This document shows, one piece after another, positions 17,024 through 26,023 of a stretch of DNA of 64,000 nucleotides; within the stretch, counting starts at the first letter, position 1; each line of letters opens with the position of its first letter. Source of the stretch: Pseudonocardia asaccharolytica DSM 44247 = NBRC 16224. GTDB lineage: Bacteria; Actinomycetota; Actinomycetes; Mycobacteriales; Pseudonocardiaceae. The notes under the pieces were generated by a model that worked only from the letters and a program-made list of their open reading frames with translations, made no database searches and had not been told where the DNA came from. The position numbers were made by a program, and so were the translations under genes. The stretch is taken from contig NZ_AUII01000001.1 in the NCBI RefSeq assembly GCF_000423625.1, positions 310,001 to 374,000 of the forward strand. Direction: 5' to 3'.

Positions 17024-17403
17024 GGTTGCTCGTCGACAGCCACGTCCTGCTGTGGTGGCTCGAGGGCGGCCCTGGGCTCTCGCCGGCGGCGTTCGAGGCG
17101 ATGGCGGACGGCGCCAACGAGCTGTTTCTCTCGGCAGCCAGCGTGTGGGAGCTGTCCATCAAGCAATCCGTCGGCAAGCTCCGCGTGGACGTGGACCTGC
17201 GGGCGCACGCCGGGGAGCAGGGCTTCACGGAACTCCCGGTCACCGGCGCGCATGCCTCGGTCGTTCGCGATCTGCCCTTTCATCACAAGGACCCGTTCGA
17301 CCGCATGCTCGTGGCCCAGGCACGGGTCGAAGGGCTGACCCTCGTCACCGCCGATCCCGCGCTGCGCGCCTACGACGTCGCGATCCTGCCGGCGACGGGC
17401 TGA
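17020..17403 (+). CDS. vapC: PIN-domain toxin (VapC family)
   Basis: 127 residues, usual PIN length. Acidic residues of the Mg-dependent RNase site are visible: LLVDSHVLLWWL (Asp near residue 6), SAASVWELSIK (Glu near 46), DPFDRMLVAQA (Asp near 91) and VTADPALRAY near 112. VapC toxins cut tRNA or rRNA and stop growth when freed from their antitoxin. GTG start overlapping the antitoxin stop. The partner is Phd-like rather than AbrB-like, a frequent pairing for this PIN subgroup. All catalytic carboxylates seem present, so it is probably active. Confidence 0.9.
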   Translation: MRLLVDSHVLLWWLEGGPGLSPAAFEAMADGANELFLSAASVWELSIKQSVGKLRVDVDLRAHAGEQGFTELPVTGAHASVVRDLPFHHKDPFDRMLVAQARVEGLTLVTADPALRAYDVAILPATG

Positions 17404-17456
17404 CGCCGCGTCGGGGAGCAAACGGCCACGACTCGCCCGCTCGGGTGGTGGGCCAG

Positions 17457-17506
17457 CGCCGCGGTGCTCGCACACCGGACGGAGCGTTTGTGCGAGCACC
17501 GCGGCG
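17457..17506. repeat. Perfect 18-bp stem-loop after the toxin gene
   Basis: CGCCGCGGTGCTCGCACA at 17457-17474 is exactly complementary to 17489-17506, with a 14-base loop. Overlapping it, GCGTTTGNGCGAGCAC occurs twice in tandem (17484-17499 and 17504-17519). It lies between convergent genes, so a bidirectional terminator is possible, though there is no U tract. The shared sub-repeats suggest a member of a dispersed intergenic repeat family. The surrounding 17404-17592 gap shows no gene. Confidence 0.7.
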
Positions 17507-17592
17507 TTTGGGCGAGCACGACGAACCCTCGTGTGCCGGGTGCTCCGACGGGGCCCCGCCCGTGACCGGCCACCCTGCCTTGTCCGGCTTGC

Positions 17593-18753
17593 TCAGCCTG
17601 CGACGAGCAGGCCGGTGAGGTACATGACGAGCGCGCCGCCGGCGAGGCCGCCGATCACCGGCGCGTCGAGGCTGCGGCCGGCGGCTCCGCGCAGCAGCGG
17701 CGTGATCTGTACGGCGACCTGCGCGATGGCGCCGATCCCGAGGCCGAGCAGGAACGCGGCCTGGGCGGGGGTGGTGACGGTGGCGCCGAGCACGGTGCCG
17801 AGCATCGCGGGCGCCCCGGCGACCAACCCGAGCCCGAGGAGCCGGCTCGGAGTGGCCCGTTGCCCGGTGAGTGGTGCGACGACGGCGATGCCCTCGGTGG
17901 TGTTGTGCACGGCGAACCCGACCAGCAGAGCCGTCCCGAGGGCCAACTCCCCGACCGCGAACGCCGAGCCGACCGCGAGCCCCTCGCCGAGGTTGTGCAG
18001 GCCGATGCCGATGGCGATGAGCAGCGCCAGGTGCGGCCCGGTGGCGCCGCGGCGCGGGATGCGGTCGACGGCGGCCAGCGCGAGGAACGCGAGCGCGGCA
18101 CCCAGGGCGACCAGGGCGACCCCGCCGAACGCGCCGCCGGTCGCGGCGGCGAGGTCGGACCCGTCGATCGCCGCGTCGACGGCGAGGAACCCGAGCAGCC
18201 CGACGGTGAACGCGAGCAGCACCCGCGTGGCGGTCGGCCCGGCCCGGCGCAGCACCGGCAGCGCGGTCATGCCGAGCAGCACCGGGACGATCCCGATGAG
18301 CGCGCCGAGCAGCGCCATCCGCCCGAGGGAGGGGGCGTCGACGGCCGGGGTGGCGACGGCGACCGGGATCTCGTGTTCGATGACCAGCCCGGTCGAGGTG
18401 AGCAGCCCGACGCGGTAGGGCATGCCGTCCTGCCAGGGGTAGTCCAGGCGGAGCGTGGCCGTCCCGAGCCGGTCGATCGGTTCGGTGCCGCCGGCCACGT
18501 CGACGAACGAGTCGTCGACGGTGACCTGGGCGACGGTGACCGGGTCGGGGCCGGTGTTGCGGACGGTCAGCTCGATCGTGCCGGGGTGAAGGACGGTCCG
18601 CTCGACGGTGAGCTCCTCGACCGGCGGCCCGGTGCGGGCCGGAAGCACGGCGGCCCCGAACACGGCCAGCGCGGCCAGCCCGGCGGACACCACGGCGAGG
18701 ACGCCGGCCACGAGGGCCCAGCGCGGGGCGCGGGCGATGGCTTTCTGCAACAT
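17593..18753 (-). CDS. ZIP-family metal transporter with extracytoplasmic N-domain
   Basis: 386 residues. One N-terminal helix (about 12-35) precedes an Ig-like extracytoplasmic stretch of about 100 residues (TIELTVRNTGPDPVTVAQV). The remaining ~240 residues hold seven to eight helices with both ZIP metal motifs, HNLGEGLAVGSA and HNTTEGIAVVAP, in neighbouring helices. ZIP proteins bring Zn, Fe or Mn into the cytoplasm. The N-terminal domain is an unusual addition. It is last in a same-strand group behind the multicopper oxidase (13-base gap) and the DtxR-type regulator, pointing to Fe or Mn. The metal itself is not shown by the sequence. Confidence 0.85.
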   Translation of the reverse strand: MLQKAIARAPRWALVAGVLAVVSAGLAALAVFGAAVLPARTGPPVEELTVERTVLHPGTIELTVRNTGPDPVTVAQVTVDDSFVDVAGGTEPIDRLGTATLRLDYPWQDGMPYRVGLLTSTGLVIEHEIPVAVATPAVDAPSLGRMALLGALIGIVPVLLGMTALPVLRRAGPTATRVLLAFTVGLLGFLAVDAAIDGSDLAAATGGAFGGVALVALGAALAFLALAAVDRIPRRGATGPHLALLIAIGIGLHNLGEGLAVGSAFAVGELALGTALLVGFAVHNTTEGIAVVAPLTGQRATPSRLLGLGLVAGAPAMLGTVLGATVTTPAQAAFLLGLGIGAIAQVAVQITPLLRGAAGRSLDAPVIGGLAGGALVMYLTGLLVAG

Positions 18754-18766
18754 CTGCTCAGCACCC

Positions 18767-19810
18767 CTACTCGGTGACCTCGAAGTAGCCCATCCAGCCC
18801 AGCTCGGCGAACTCGGTCTTGTGGGCGTGGAACATGTAGCGGCCGGGATGCGGGAAGCGCACCTCGCAGATCCCGCGCTGGCCCTGGCCCTGGACGACGG
18901 TGTCGGTGAAGTCCGCCGGCTCCAGCCGGGTGCCGGTGGGGTAGTACTCGAAGAAGTTGCCGTGCAGGTGGAAGCTGTTGATCGGGTCGTACTCCAGCAC
19001 GTTGACCAGGTAGATCCGGACCAGCTCGCCGCGGCGCACCCGGATCGGTTCGTGCGCGTAGTGGAACGGGATGCCGTTGACCGCGTAGAGCTGGTTGCCC
19101 TCGCCGTCGAACGTGGTGTTGTAGCCGTGCTGGACCAGGACCAGCTCGTCCGCGGCCGGCCGCCCGCCCGGCGGGTCGATGATGAACGTGCCGTACATCC
19201 CGCGGGCGATGTGCTCGGCCAGCGGCCCGACGTGGCAGTGGTAGAGGTGCAGCCCGAACGGTTCGGCGTCGAACTCGTAGGCGAACTCCTCGCCGGGCGA
19301 GATCACCCCCCGGCCGATCATCGGGACGCCGTCCATGTCCGCCGGGTGGATCCCGTGGAAGTGCATGGTGTGCGGGTGCTCCGACGCGTTGCGGAAGCGG
19401 ACCCGGAGCCGGTCGCCGGCCCGGCAGCGCAGGGTCGGCCCGGGGATGCGCCCGTTGAAGGTCCACGCCGGGAACCGGGCACCGGGGGCGACCTCGATCT
19501 CCTGGTCCCGGGCCACGACATCCCACTCCCGCAGCGTCCGGCCGTCGGACAGCTGCGAGGTGCGCCCGTAGTCGAAGTCGCGCAGCAGTTCGCTCGGGTG
19601 GAAGCCGTTCGCGGCGTGGTCGACGACCTGGCCGGCGCGGAACGTCGCCCCGTTGATCCCGCCGCCGTGTCCCGAACGGTCCGGTGGGGTGCGCCCGCCT
19701 TCGTGTGCCTGGGCGGCCCCCGGGGCCAGCGTCCAGCCCAACGCGCCGACCCAGGCGGCGGCACCCGCGCTCCCGGCAAGGAACCGCCGCCGCGACGTCG
19801 CCGCGCTCAC
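18767..19810 (-). CDS. Tat-exported two-domain multicopper oxidase
   Basis: 347 residues. The N-terminus SRRRFLAGSAGAAAW is a twin-arginine signal. Two cupredoxin domains follow with copper ligands HTMHFHG, HLYHCHVGPLAEHIARGM (Cys, His and Met of a type 1 site), NSFHLHGNFFEYYP and YMFHAHKTEF. The length and position of the type 1 site resemble nitrite-reductase-like or two-domain oxidases rather than three-domain laccases. It should act outside the membrane, oxidising metal ions or phenols. GTG at 19810 overlaps the stop of the regulator gene (GTGA) with GGAGG upstream. Next to a DtxR-type repressor and a ZIP importer, a role as ferroxidase or Mn oxidase is the best inference. Confidence 0.85.
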   Translation of the reverse strand: MSAATSRRRFLAGSAGAAAWVGALGWTLAPGAAQAHEGGRTPPDRSGHGGGINGATFRAGQVVDHAANGFHPSELLRDFDYGRTSQLSDGRTLREWDVVARDQEIEVAPGARFPAWTFNGRIPGPTLRCRAGDRLRVRFRNASEHPHTMHFHGIHPADMDGVPMIGRGVISPGEEFAYEFDAEPFGLHLYHCHVGPLAEHIARGMYGTFIIDPPGGRPAADELVLVQHGYNTTFDGEGNQLYAVNGIPFHYAHEPIRVRRGELVRIYLVNVLEYDPINSFHLHGNFFEYYPTGTRLEPADFTDTVVQGQGQRGICEVRFPHPGRYMFHAHKTEFAELGWMGYFEVTE

Positions 19811-20523
19811 CGCTCCTCCCGGCCGTGCACCAGTGCGGCCAGCCGGTCGCTCAGCGCCTGGCGGCGGCCGCCGATGGACAACCAGAGGGGGCCTCCGAAG
19901 GGTTCGTGTTCGTGCATCTCGACGGTCACCCCGGGCTGCACTCCGAGGTCGGCGAGGTAGCGCAACGCCGCGCTGTCCCGGTCGTAGACCCGCTCCACCC
20001 GGAACCGGGTGCCCGGGCGGACCTGGTCCAGCCGTTGCCCCCAGGACTCGACGTGGTTCCCGCCGAGGGAGGGGATCGGGTCCCCGTGCGGGTCCAGGGT
20101 GGGGTGGCCGAGCAGCTCGTCGATCCGGGCGAGCAGCCGGTCGGACACGGCGTGCTCGAGCACCTCGGCCTCGGCGTGCACCTCGTCCCAGGGCACGTGG
20201 AGCACCTGCGCCAGGAACGCCTCGAGCAGCCGGTGCCGCCGCACCATCTGCTGCGCGTGCCGGGCGCCGTGCGCGGTCAGGGCAGCCAGGTGGTCCTCGG
20301 TCCGGTGCACCAGGCCGTGCGCCTCCAGCCGCTTCAGCATGCTCGACGCCGTCGGCGGCGTCACCGCCAGCTCGTAGGCCAGCGCCGAGGTGCTCACCGG
20401 CGACCCTCGCCCGGCCAGCACGAAGATCGTCTTCAGGGTGTCCTCGACGGCATCGGTATGCGTCAGGTCGCAGCACGACGGATGACGTCGTTCGGCTGCA
20501 CCGCGCGTGCTGAGTTCCGGCAT
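19807..20523 (-). CDS. DtxR/MntR-family metal-dependent repressor
   Basis: 238 residues with the three-part DtxR layout: winged helix (about 25-85, LAYELAVTPPTASSMLKRLE), dimer and metal domain (MVRRHRLLEAFLAQVLHVPW then DEVHAEAEVLEHAVS, with Glu and His ligands) and a C-terminal SH3/FeoA-like domain (VRPGTRFRVERVYDRDSAAL onward). It should bind Fe(II) or Mn(II) and repress its own operon and perhaps others. N-terminal cysteines (HPSCCD) are unusual. The ATG at 20523 abuts a palindromic operator, and the gene overlaps the downstream multicopper oxidase by GTGA. Confidence 0.9.
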   Translation of the reverse strand: MPELSTRGAAERRHPSCCDLTHTDAVEDTLKTIFVLAGRGSPVSTSALAYELAVTPPTASSMLKRLEAHGLVHRTEDHLAALTAHGARHAQQMVRRHRLLEAFLAQVLHVPWDEVHAEAEVLEHAVSDRLLARIDELLGHPTLDPHGDPIPSLGGNHVESWGQRLDQVRPGTRFRVERVYDRDSAALRYLADLGVQPGVTVEMHEHEPFGGPLWLSIGGRRQALSDRLAALVHGREER

Positions 20524-20536
20524 TAGAGACCTCTAA
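20523..20536 (-). promoter_or_regulatory. Probable DtxR-type operator over the regulator start
   Basis: TTAGAGACCTCTAA is an inverted repeat with six-base arms and a two-base centre, directly against the ATG of the DtxR-type gene. On the coding strand it reads TTAGAGGTCTCTAATG, so the only purine-rich ribosome-binding candidate (AGAGG) is inside it. Bound repressor would cover both the transcription start and the ribosome site. DtxR-family boxes commonly begin with TTAG and end with CTAA. Confidence 0.65.
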
Positions 20537-20788
20537 GTGCAGGAGGAAGAGTGCTCGAACGTCTCGATACGGTAGGTGTTCGCACTTCGTTTCGACGTCT
20601 CACATTGAGAATCCCCGCACGCTCCCCAGGGATGGGTCCCGCGGCGGCCAGTCGCGAGATCGGTGCCCGCCCAGCGCAGCGCTCCTCGACGGGAACAGCG
20701 CGACGAACCTCATTCCACCGCGGCCGTCGGGTGCTGATCCTCTACGGTCGTCCTCGGCAGGCAGGGCGGGCAGCGGAGGAGGGGAAGC

Positions 20789-23700
20789 GTGGAGGCCAAC
20801 TCGAGCCGCTGGCACGAGATCACCCCGTCGTCGTTCGCCCACGAGCAGGCCGCGCTGCGCTACGTCCGGGATCTGCTACCGGACCGACATCCCTACCAGG
20901 CGTGGTCGAACTTCACCTTCATCTCCGACCACGGCCACATCCGCGAGGTCGACCTGCTCGTGGCCGCGCCCACCGGCCTGTTCCTGATCGAGATCAAGAA
21001 CTACCGGGGTGGGCTCACGAACAGCGGCTCGACGTGGATCCTCACCGGCGACCGGTCCCGCTCCTTCGACAACCCGCTCCCGCTCGCCGACCAGAAGGCC
21101 AAGGAGCTCAAGAGCCTGCTCGGCCGGGCCGCCGCGAAGGACCGCAGCATCCGGATGCCGTTCGTCCGCGGCTGCGTCTTCCTCGCCGAACCGCAGATGA
21201 CGTGCGCTCTCGATCCCGAGCAGCGCCACCACGTCTACGTACCCGATGAGAGCCGCGCCGCCGGGACGCTGGGGCGTATCGGGGCCGGTCTGCTGCTCGC
21301 GCCGGTGACGCACGCGCCGCCGCCACCGGAGTTCCTGTCGGCGCTGCCGCGGCTGCTGCAGAAGGTGGGCATCCACCGCACGCGGCGCAGCGTCGCGGTC
21401 GGCCCGTGGCAGGTCGAGCCCCGGCCGTATGACTCCGGTCCGACGTGGCAGGACCACCATGCGTCCCGCGAGGACCTGCCGGGCGCCTACCGGCGTATCC
21501 GCATCTACCTCCATGAACGGCAGGCCGACCCGGAGGCCCGCACGTCGGTGCGACATGCGGCGCAGCGCGAGTTCCTTGCCGCGCAGGGCATCGAGCATCC
21601 GGGCCTGCTCGTTCCGCGTGAGCTGCTCGACCACGAGATGGGCCCCGCGCTGGTGATCGACCAGCACGCCGAGGCGAGGCGGCTCGATCACTACATGACG
21701 GGTGAGGGCAAGGCCCTCGATCTGCCCGCCCGTCTCGGGCTCGTCCGGCAGCTCGCCGAGGCCGTGGGCTACGCCCACGACCGGCGCCTGGTGCACCGCG
21801 CGCTGTCCCCCCGCGCGATCATCGTCGAGCCGGGGGAGCAGGGGTGGTCGGCACCACGGCTGCGGATCGGGGAGTGGCAGTCGGCGGCCCGCGGGCTCTC
21901 GTCGACGAGCACCACGCATCGGGTCGAGCCGACCACGCACGCCGGTCGCCACGTCGAGGCCGCCGCAGGCCCCTACCTGGCCCCGGAGTTCACCGGCGAG
22001 GTCGACGGCACGGTCGGCATCGACGTCTTCGGCCTCGGCGCCACGGCGTATCTCCTGCTCACCGGGGGTCCGCCGGCGGAGGGGCGGTCCGAGCTGATGG
22101 AGCGGCTGGCCGCGGAGGGCGGGCTGCACCCGTCGGTCGTGTTCGACGCGATCCCGCCGGACGTCGACGCCCTGGTGGCGCTGACGACCGCACCGCGGGT
22201 CTCGGATCGCCCGGACGTCGAGGAGTTCCTCGTCGAGCTCGACCGGGCGATCGGCAATGCGCAACCGCAGGATCAGCCCGTCGACCCGTGGGACGCACAG
22301 GTCGATGCGGAGCTGCCCGACGGCTACCGGGTGCGGCGGGTGCTGGGAACGGGCGCGACCGCCCGCGCGTTCCTCGTCGAGCGCGACAGCCTGGAGTCCG
22401 TGCTCAAGGTGGGCCGCTCGGCCCAGGCGGAGGAGCGGCTCGGCGACGAGGCGATCGTCCTGGAGGGGCTGCGCCACGAGCACCTCGTGCTGCTGCGGCG
22501 CGGCGTTTTCGAGCTGGGCAGCCGGCATGCGATCGAGATCGACTACGCCGGCGACCAGACGCTCGCGCAGCTGCTCCGCGCCGAGGGCGCGCCGGTGCCC
22601 GACCAGCTGCAGCGGTTCGGCGACCAGCTGCTCGACGTCGTCGACTACCTCGGCAGGCGGGAGACGTTCCACCGCGACATCAAGCCCGACAACCTCGGCG
22701 TGCGGCGGCATCCCAAGCGCGGCCCGGCCCTGGTCCTCTTCGATTTCTCGCTCGCCGGCGCGAGCGCCTCCGACGTCCTGGCGGGGACCCGGGGCTACCG
22801 CGACCCGTTCCTCGGCACCGACCGTCGTCCCACCTACGACGGCGCCGCCGAGCTGTACGCGGTCGCGGTCACCTTGCACGAGATGGCGAGCCTGGAGCTT
22901 CCCCTGTGGAGCGAGGACGGGACCGACCCGCGGTTCGCCGACGAGGTGACGATCTCCTCGGAGCTGTTCGAGGCCGGGCTGCGCGAGCCGTTGACCGCCT
23001 TCTTCCGGCGGGCGCTGGACCGCGACGCCGACGAGCGCTACCCGACGGCCGGGGCGATGCGGCAGGCGTGGAACCGCGTGTTCACGGCGATGGACGAGCA
23101 GGCGCCGGCCCGCACGTCCCACTCGTCCACCGAGGACCCGAAGGAGATGCGGGAGGAGGCGGCCTCGGCCGCGACGGCGGACACCGCGCTCGACGCCGCC
23201 GGTCTGTCGCTGCGGGCCGTCGCGGTGGCCCAGCGGCTCGGCGCGAGCACGGTCGGCGAGTTGATGCAGATCTCGACCCGGGATCTGTGGCGGGCGCGGG
23301 GGCTTGCCCGCAGCACCCGGCTCGAGCTCGTGAACCGGACGACGTGGTGGCGCAGGAATCTGCTGACGGCCGCGCCGGGCCCGGTCCGCGCGCCGGTCCC
23401 GGACACGGGGGACGGCCTGCCGCCCACGTTGGACGCGATCGTGGCCGGGCTACTTCCCGCCCCCACCAAGCGGGGCGCCGACCAGCGCGAGCTCACGCGT
23501 CTCCTGCTGGGTCTGCCCGGCGACGACGGCACCCTGCCTGCCGTCCGGTGGCCGACGCTGGCCGACGTCGCCGCGCCGTCGGGCCTGACCCGCGCCCGGA
23601 TCAGCCAGATCGTCGGCAAACGACGGATCGAATGGGCCGCGGTCGCCGCGGTCGACGGCGTCCGCGAGGACCTGGCCGCCCAGCTGCGGGCGCTCGGGCG

Positions 23701-24976
23701 GGTCGCCGCCGCGAGTGAGCTCGTCGACCAGCTTCTGATCACCCGTGGCTGCGACCGCGAGGAGGACCCGCAGCGCCGCCGGGCGTACGGGTACGCCGTG
23801 CTGCGCGCCGCCTGCGAGACCGACTCGATCGCCGAGAGCCCGATGTTCGCGACGCGCAGGCATCGCGATCGCGTCCTCGTGGCGCTGCAGGTCGGCGACG
23901 AGGAATCACTGGAGACGCCCAGCGACGCGCAGCTGCTGGACATGGCGGTCGAGCTGTCCGACGAGGCGGTGCGGCTCGCGAGCCTCGATCCGCTGCCGAC
24001 TCCGGTGGCGGTGGTGCGTGCGCTGGAGACCGTGGCGCGCAGACATGATCAGGTTCCGGCGGAGCGGCGGCTCGTGCAGCTCGCCGCGGCGGCGTCGGGC
24101 ACCGTCCTGGCGAACGCGCGGCTGGAGCTGTATCCGCGCGATCTCGACCCGATCCGGGCGCTGCGGCTCTCCCAGGCCGGGGCGGGTGTCCCGGACAACG
24201 GGCTGAAGCCGGACGCCCTCGTGCGGCGGGTGGCCGCCCGCTTCCCGGGGCTGGCGGCCTTGCCGGAGGGGCTGGAGTTCGTCCGGCTGCTGCGCGAGGC
24301 CGGCTTCGACCTGCGGTGGGACGGCGACCTCCTCGTCCCGCCCCGGACCGTCGCGTCCAGCAGTTCGTGGCGTTCGGAGACGTCGACGGGCGGCGCAGCC
24401 GTGGCCGCTGCGCCGGCGGGCGAGAGCGGGCCCGAGGCCCGGCTGCGGTACGTGCTCGAACACGGTGGCGTCCGGATGGTCACCGTCCGGCGGTCCCGGT
24501 GGGCGGCGTGCCGCCGGCATGTGGCCGGACTCGTCGGAGCCGAGGTCGTCGACGCGTCGGCCGCGTTCGTCTCCGCGTTGCGGGAGATCGCGCGGGAGCG
24601 GCGGATCGCCGACTTTGGTGTCGTGCTGCGGGCCGACGCGCCCGACGCGGACCCGCGCGCCCGGGCGAACCTGCAGCGCGTGGTGGACGAGGCCTGGGTA
24701 CGGCTGCGCGACGGGTGGGACGCGGCGGATGTCCTTGTGCTCGATGCGCTGACGCCGTTCGGTCGCTACCCGGGCGGCGTGGCGGTGCTGGACCGGCTGC
24801 TCGACGCCGCCCGCCGCGCCGGCCGGGACGGCGGCCCGCGCACCGTCGTGTTGCTGTGTCCCGCTCAGGACGAGCAACAGGCCCCGCGGATCGGGGCGCA
24901 GGCGGTCGGGCTCACGACCGCGGAGGAGTGGATCGTCGCGCCCGCGCGGTGGACGGCGGCCGCAACGGTTGCGTAG
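20789..24976 (+). CDS. pglW: BREX type 2 serine/threonine kinase PglW
   Basis: 1395 residues. A NERD nuclease-related domain is N-terminal (about 15-130; GHIREVDLLVAA and LFLIEIKNYRGG). A first kinase-like lobe (about 225-480) has HRALSPRAIIV where HRD would be, so it looks inactive. A second kinase (about 510-780) has LGTGATARAF, Lys at about 538, FHRDIKPDNLG at about 628 and DFS in place of DFG. The tail includes helix-hairpin-like LSLRAVAVAQRLGASTVGEL and a helix-turn-helix (GLTRARISQIVGKRR, about 930). In Pgl/BREX-2 systems PglW is a kinase needed for phage growth limitation. GTG start with GGAGGAGGGG just upstream. The gap before it (20537-20788) shows no gene and should carry the promoter. 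Confidence 0.92.
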   Translation: MEANSSRWHEITPSSFAHEQAALRYVRDLLPDRHPYQAWSNFTFISDHGHIREVDLLVAAPTGLFLIEIKNYRGGLTNSGSTWILTGDRSRSFDNPLPLADQKAKELKSLLGRAAAKDRSIRMPFVRGCVFLAEPQMTCALDPEQRHHVYVPDESRAAGTLGRIGAGLLLAPVTHAPPPPEFLSALPRLLQKVGIHRTRRSVAVGPWQVEPRPYDSGPTWQDHHASREDLPGAYRRIRIYLHERQADPEARTSVRHAAQREFLAAQGIEHPGLLVPRELLDHEMGPALVIDQHAEARRLDHYMTGEGKALDLPARLGLVRQLAEAVGYAHDRRLVHRALSPRAIIVEPGEQGWSAPRLRIGEWQSAARGLSSTSTTHRVEPTTHAGRHVEAAAGPYLAPEFTGEVDGTVGIDVFGLGATAYLLLTGGPPAEGRSELMERLAAEGGLHPSVVFDAIPPDVDALVALTTAPRVSDRPDVEEFLVELDRAIGNAQPQDQPVDPWDAQVDAELPDGYRVRRVLGTGATARAFLVERDSLESVLKVGRSAQAEERLGDEAIVLEGLRHEHLVLLRRGVFELGSRHAIEIDYAGDQTLAQLLRAEGAPVPDQLQRFGDQLLDVVDYLGRRETFHRDIKPDNLGVRRHPKRGPALVLFDFSLAGASASDVLAGTRGYRDPFLGTDRRPTYDGAAELYAVAVTLHEMASLELPLWSEDGTDPRFADEVTISSELFEAGLREPLTAFFRRALDRDADERYPTAGAMRQAWNRVFTAMDEQAPARTSHSSTEDPKEMREEAASAATADTALDAAGLSLRAVAVAQRLGASTVGELMQISTRDLWRARGLARSTRLELVNRTTWWRRNLLTAAPGPVRAPVPDTGDGLPPTLDAIVAGLLPAPTKRGADQRELTRLLLGLPGDDGTLPAVRWPTLADVAAPSGLTRARISQIVGKRRIEWAAVAAVDGVREDLAAQLRALGRVAAASELVDQLLITRGCDREEDPQRRRAYGYAVLRAACETDSIAESPMFATRRHRDRVLVALQVGDEESLETPSDAQLLDMAVELSDEAVRLASLDPLPTPVAVVRALETVARRHDQVPAERRLVQLAAAASGTVLANARLELYPRDLDPIRALRLSQAGAGVPDNGLKPDALVRRVAARFPGLAALPEGLEFVRLLREAGFDLRWDGDLLVPPRTVASSSSWRSETSTGGAAVAAAPAGESGPEARLRYVLEHGGVRMVTVRRSRWAACRRHVAGLVGAEVVDASAAFVSALREIARERRIADFGVVLRADAPDADPRARANLQRVVDEAWVRLRDGWDAADVLVLDALTPFGRYPGGVAVLDRLLDAARRAGRDGGPRTVVLLCPAQDEQQAPRIGAQAVGLTTAEEWIVAPARWTAAATVA

Positions 24977-25050
24977 AGCTTCGGCCGGTGACCGATCTCT
25001 AGGCGCCCTTCTCACCGGTGTCGGCAATAATCACCGGTGAGGAGGCGGAC

Positions 25051-25625
25051 GTGGTCGGCGGCAGGTTGATGGAGCTGAGGGTGGAGAACTTCCGCTCGGC
25101 CCGCTCAACGTTCTCGTCGGACCGAACGGCTCGGGCAAGACGAATGTGCTCGACGTTTTCCGGTTCCTTGCCGACGTCATCCGCACTGACCTCGAACCCG
25201 CACTCATGTTTCGTGGCGGCTATGACGAGTTCGTGTTCCGCGGCGGAGAGAAGACGCCCACCTTTATGAAGATCGCGGTCAAGGCCTCGTGGACGACTCA
25301 CAGTCATGCCGGGCTCCCGATGAGTACCAGCTGCGGATTGAGAATCGGCCTGGACGGAATCTCTCGCGCAAGGAAACGTTCACCTTCAAGCGGACGCAGG
25401 GGCGCGGCCGTCGGATCACGATCACCGGCGAGAAGGCGGTCCTGAGCAACATCGGGCCGGACCAGGTCGAGGTCCCGCAGCGAAGTATCGGACTGCGGCG
25501 ACTCAGCAGCGGGCTCTCGACCCTGCCCCGCCTCTCCGACACGGGCACATCGATACGCCGTCGGGGACGAACCGCTCGTGGACTCGGCTCCGACATGATG
25601 TCGGGCAGTGCTGCGCCGATCACCT
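25051..25625 (+). pseudogene. Frameshifted, truncated AAA ATPase (AAA15/RecF-like)
   Basis: Remains of an ABC-type AAA ATPase spread over three frames. GTG 25051, after GGTGAGGAGG, gives MELRVENFRSAR. A shift near 25105 leads into LNVLVGPNGSGKTNVLDVFR (Walker A) and FRGGYDEFVFRGGEK. A second shift near 25290 leads into DEYQLRIENRPGRNLSRKET, FTFKRTQGRGRRITI and LSSGLSTLPRL. Homology stops before Walker B, where a transposase fragment begins. In defence islands such ATPases often pair with a TOPRIM or DUF4276 effector as abortive-infection systems; no partner remains here. It follows pglW by about 75 bases on the same strand. Confidence 0.75.
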
Positions 25626-25630
25626 GAGAC

Positions 25631-26023
25631 GTGGTCGGCGAAGAGCACATGATCCGGCTCTGGAAGCAGACCCTGGGCTGGACCGCCCCGAAGATCCGCT
25701 CACCCGAAGCCGCCGACCGCTGGACCTGGCTGATCATCACCGCGCACACCCGGCTACGGCTGGCCCGCCCGCTGGCGGTCGATCTGCGCCGGCCCTGGGA
25801 GAGACCGCTGGCGCCGGAGCGGCTGACCCCCGCCCGGGTCCGCCGAGGATTTCGCTGCCTGCGGCAGAAGACCACCCAGCCGGCCAGCGCGCCGAAACCC
25901 TCCCGACCCGGACCCGGACGCCCGCCCGGCGCCAAGAACCAGCACCGCGCCGCCCGCTATGCCGTCGGCAAGAGCGCCAAACCAAACGCCATCGACAGCT
26001 GCGACCCGCAGGTCAGCGGTTAA
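25631..26023 (+). pseudogene. C-terminal fragment of a DDE transposase
   Basis: About 130 codons beginning EEHMIRLWKQTLGWTAPKIR, then SPEAADRWTWLIITAHTRLR and LARPLAVDLRRPWERP, ending in a Pro/Arg-rich tail GRPPGAKNQHRAARYAVGK. This is the C-terminal end of actinobacterial IS4/IS701-like transposases (I recall the label NF041680). The catalytic DDE core is missing, so the element is dead. Its 5' edge coincides with the end of the AAA ATPase homology, so insertion followed by deletion explains both breaks. No clear terminal inverted repeat was found at 26024-26148, which otherwise holds no gene. Confidence 0.7.

Noticed and set aside
20551-20788. Plus-strand frame upstream of pglW
   Set aside because: It continues out of frame through the pglW start and has no protein-like sequence; the stretch fits a promoter region.
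25631-26023. Intact small transposase or resolvase gene
   Set aside because: Only the C-terminal tail of a transposase is present; no DDE core and no terminal repeats.
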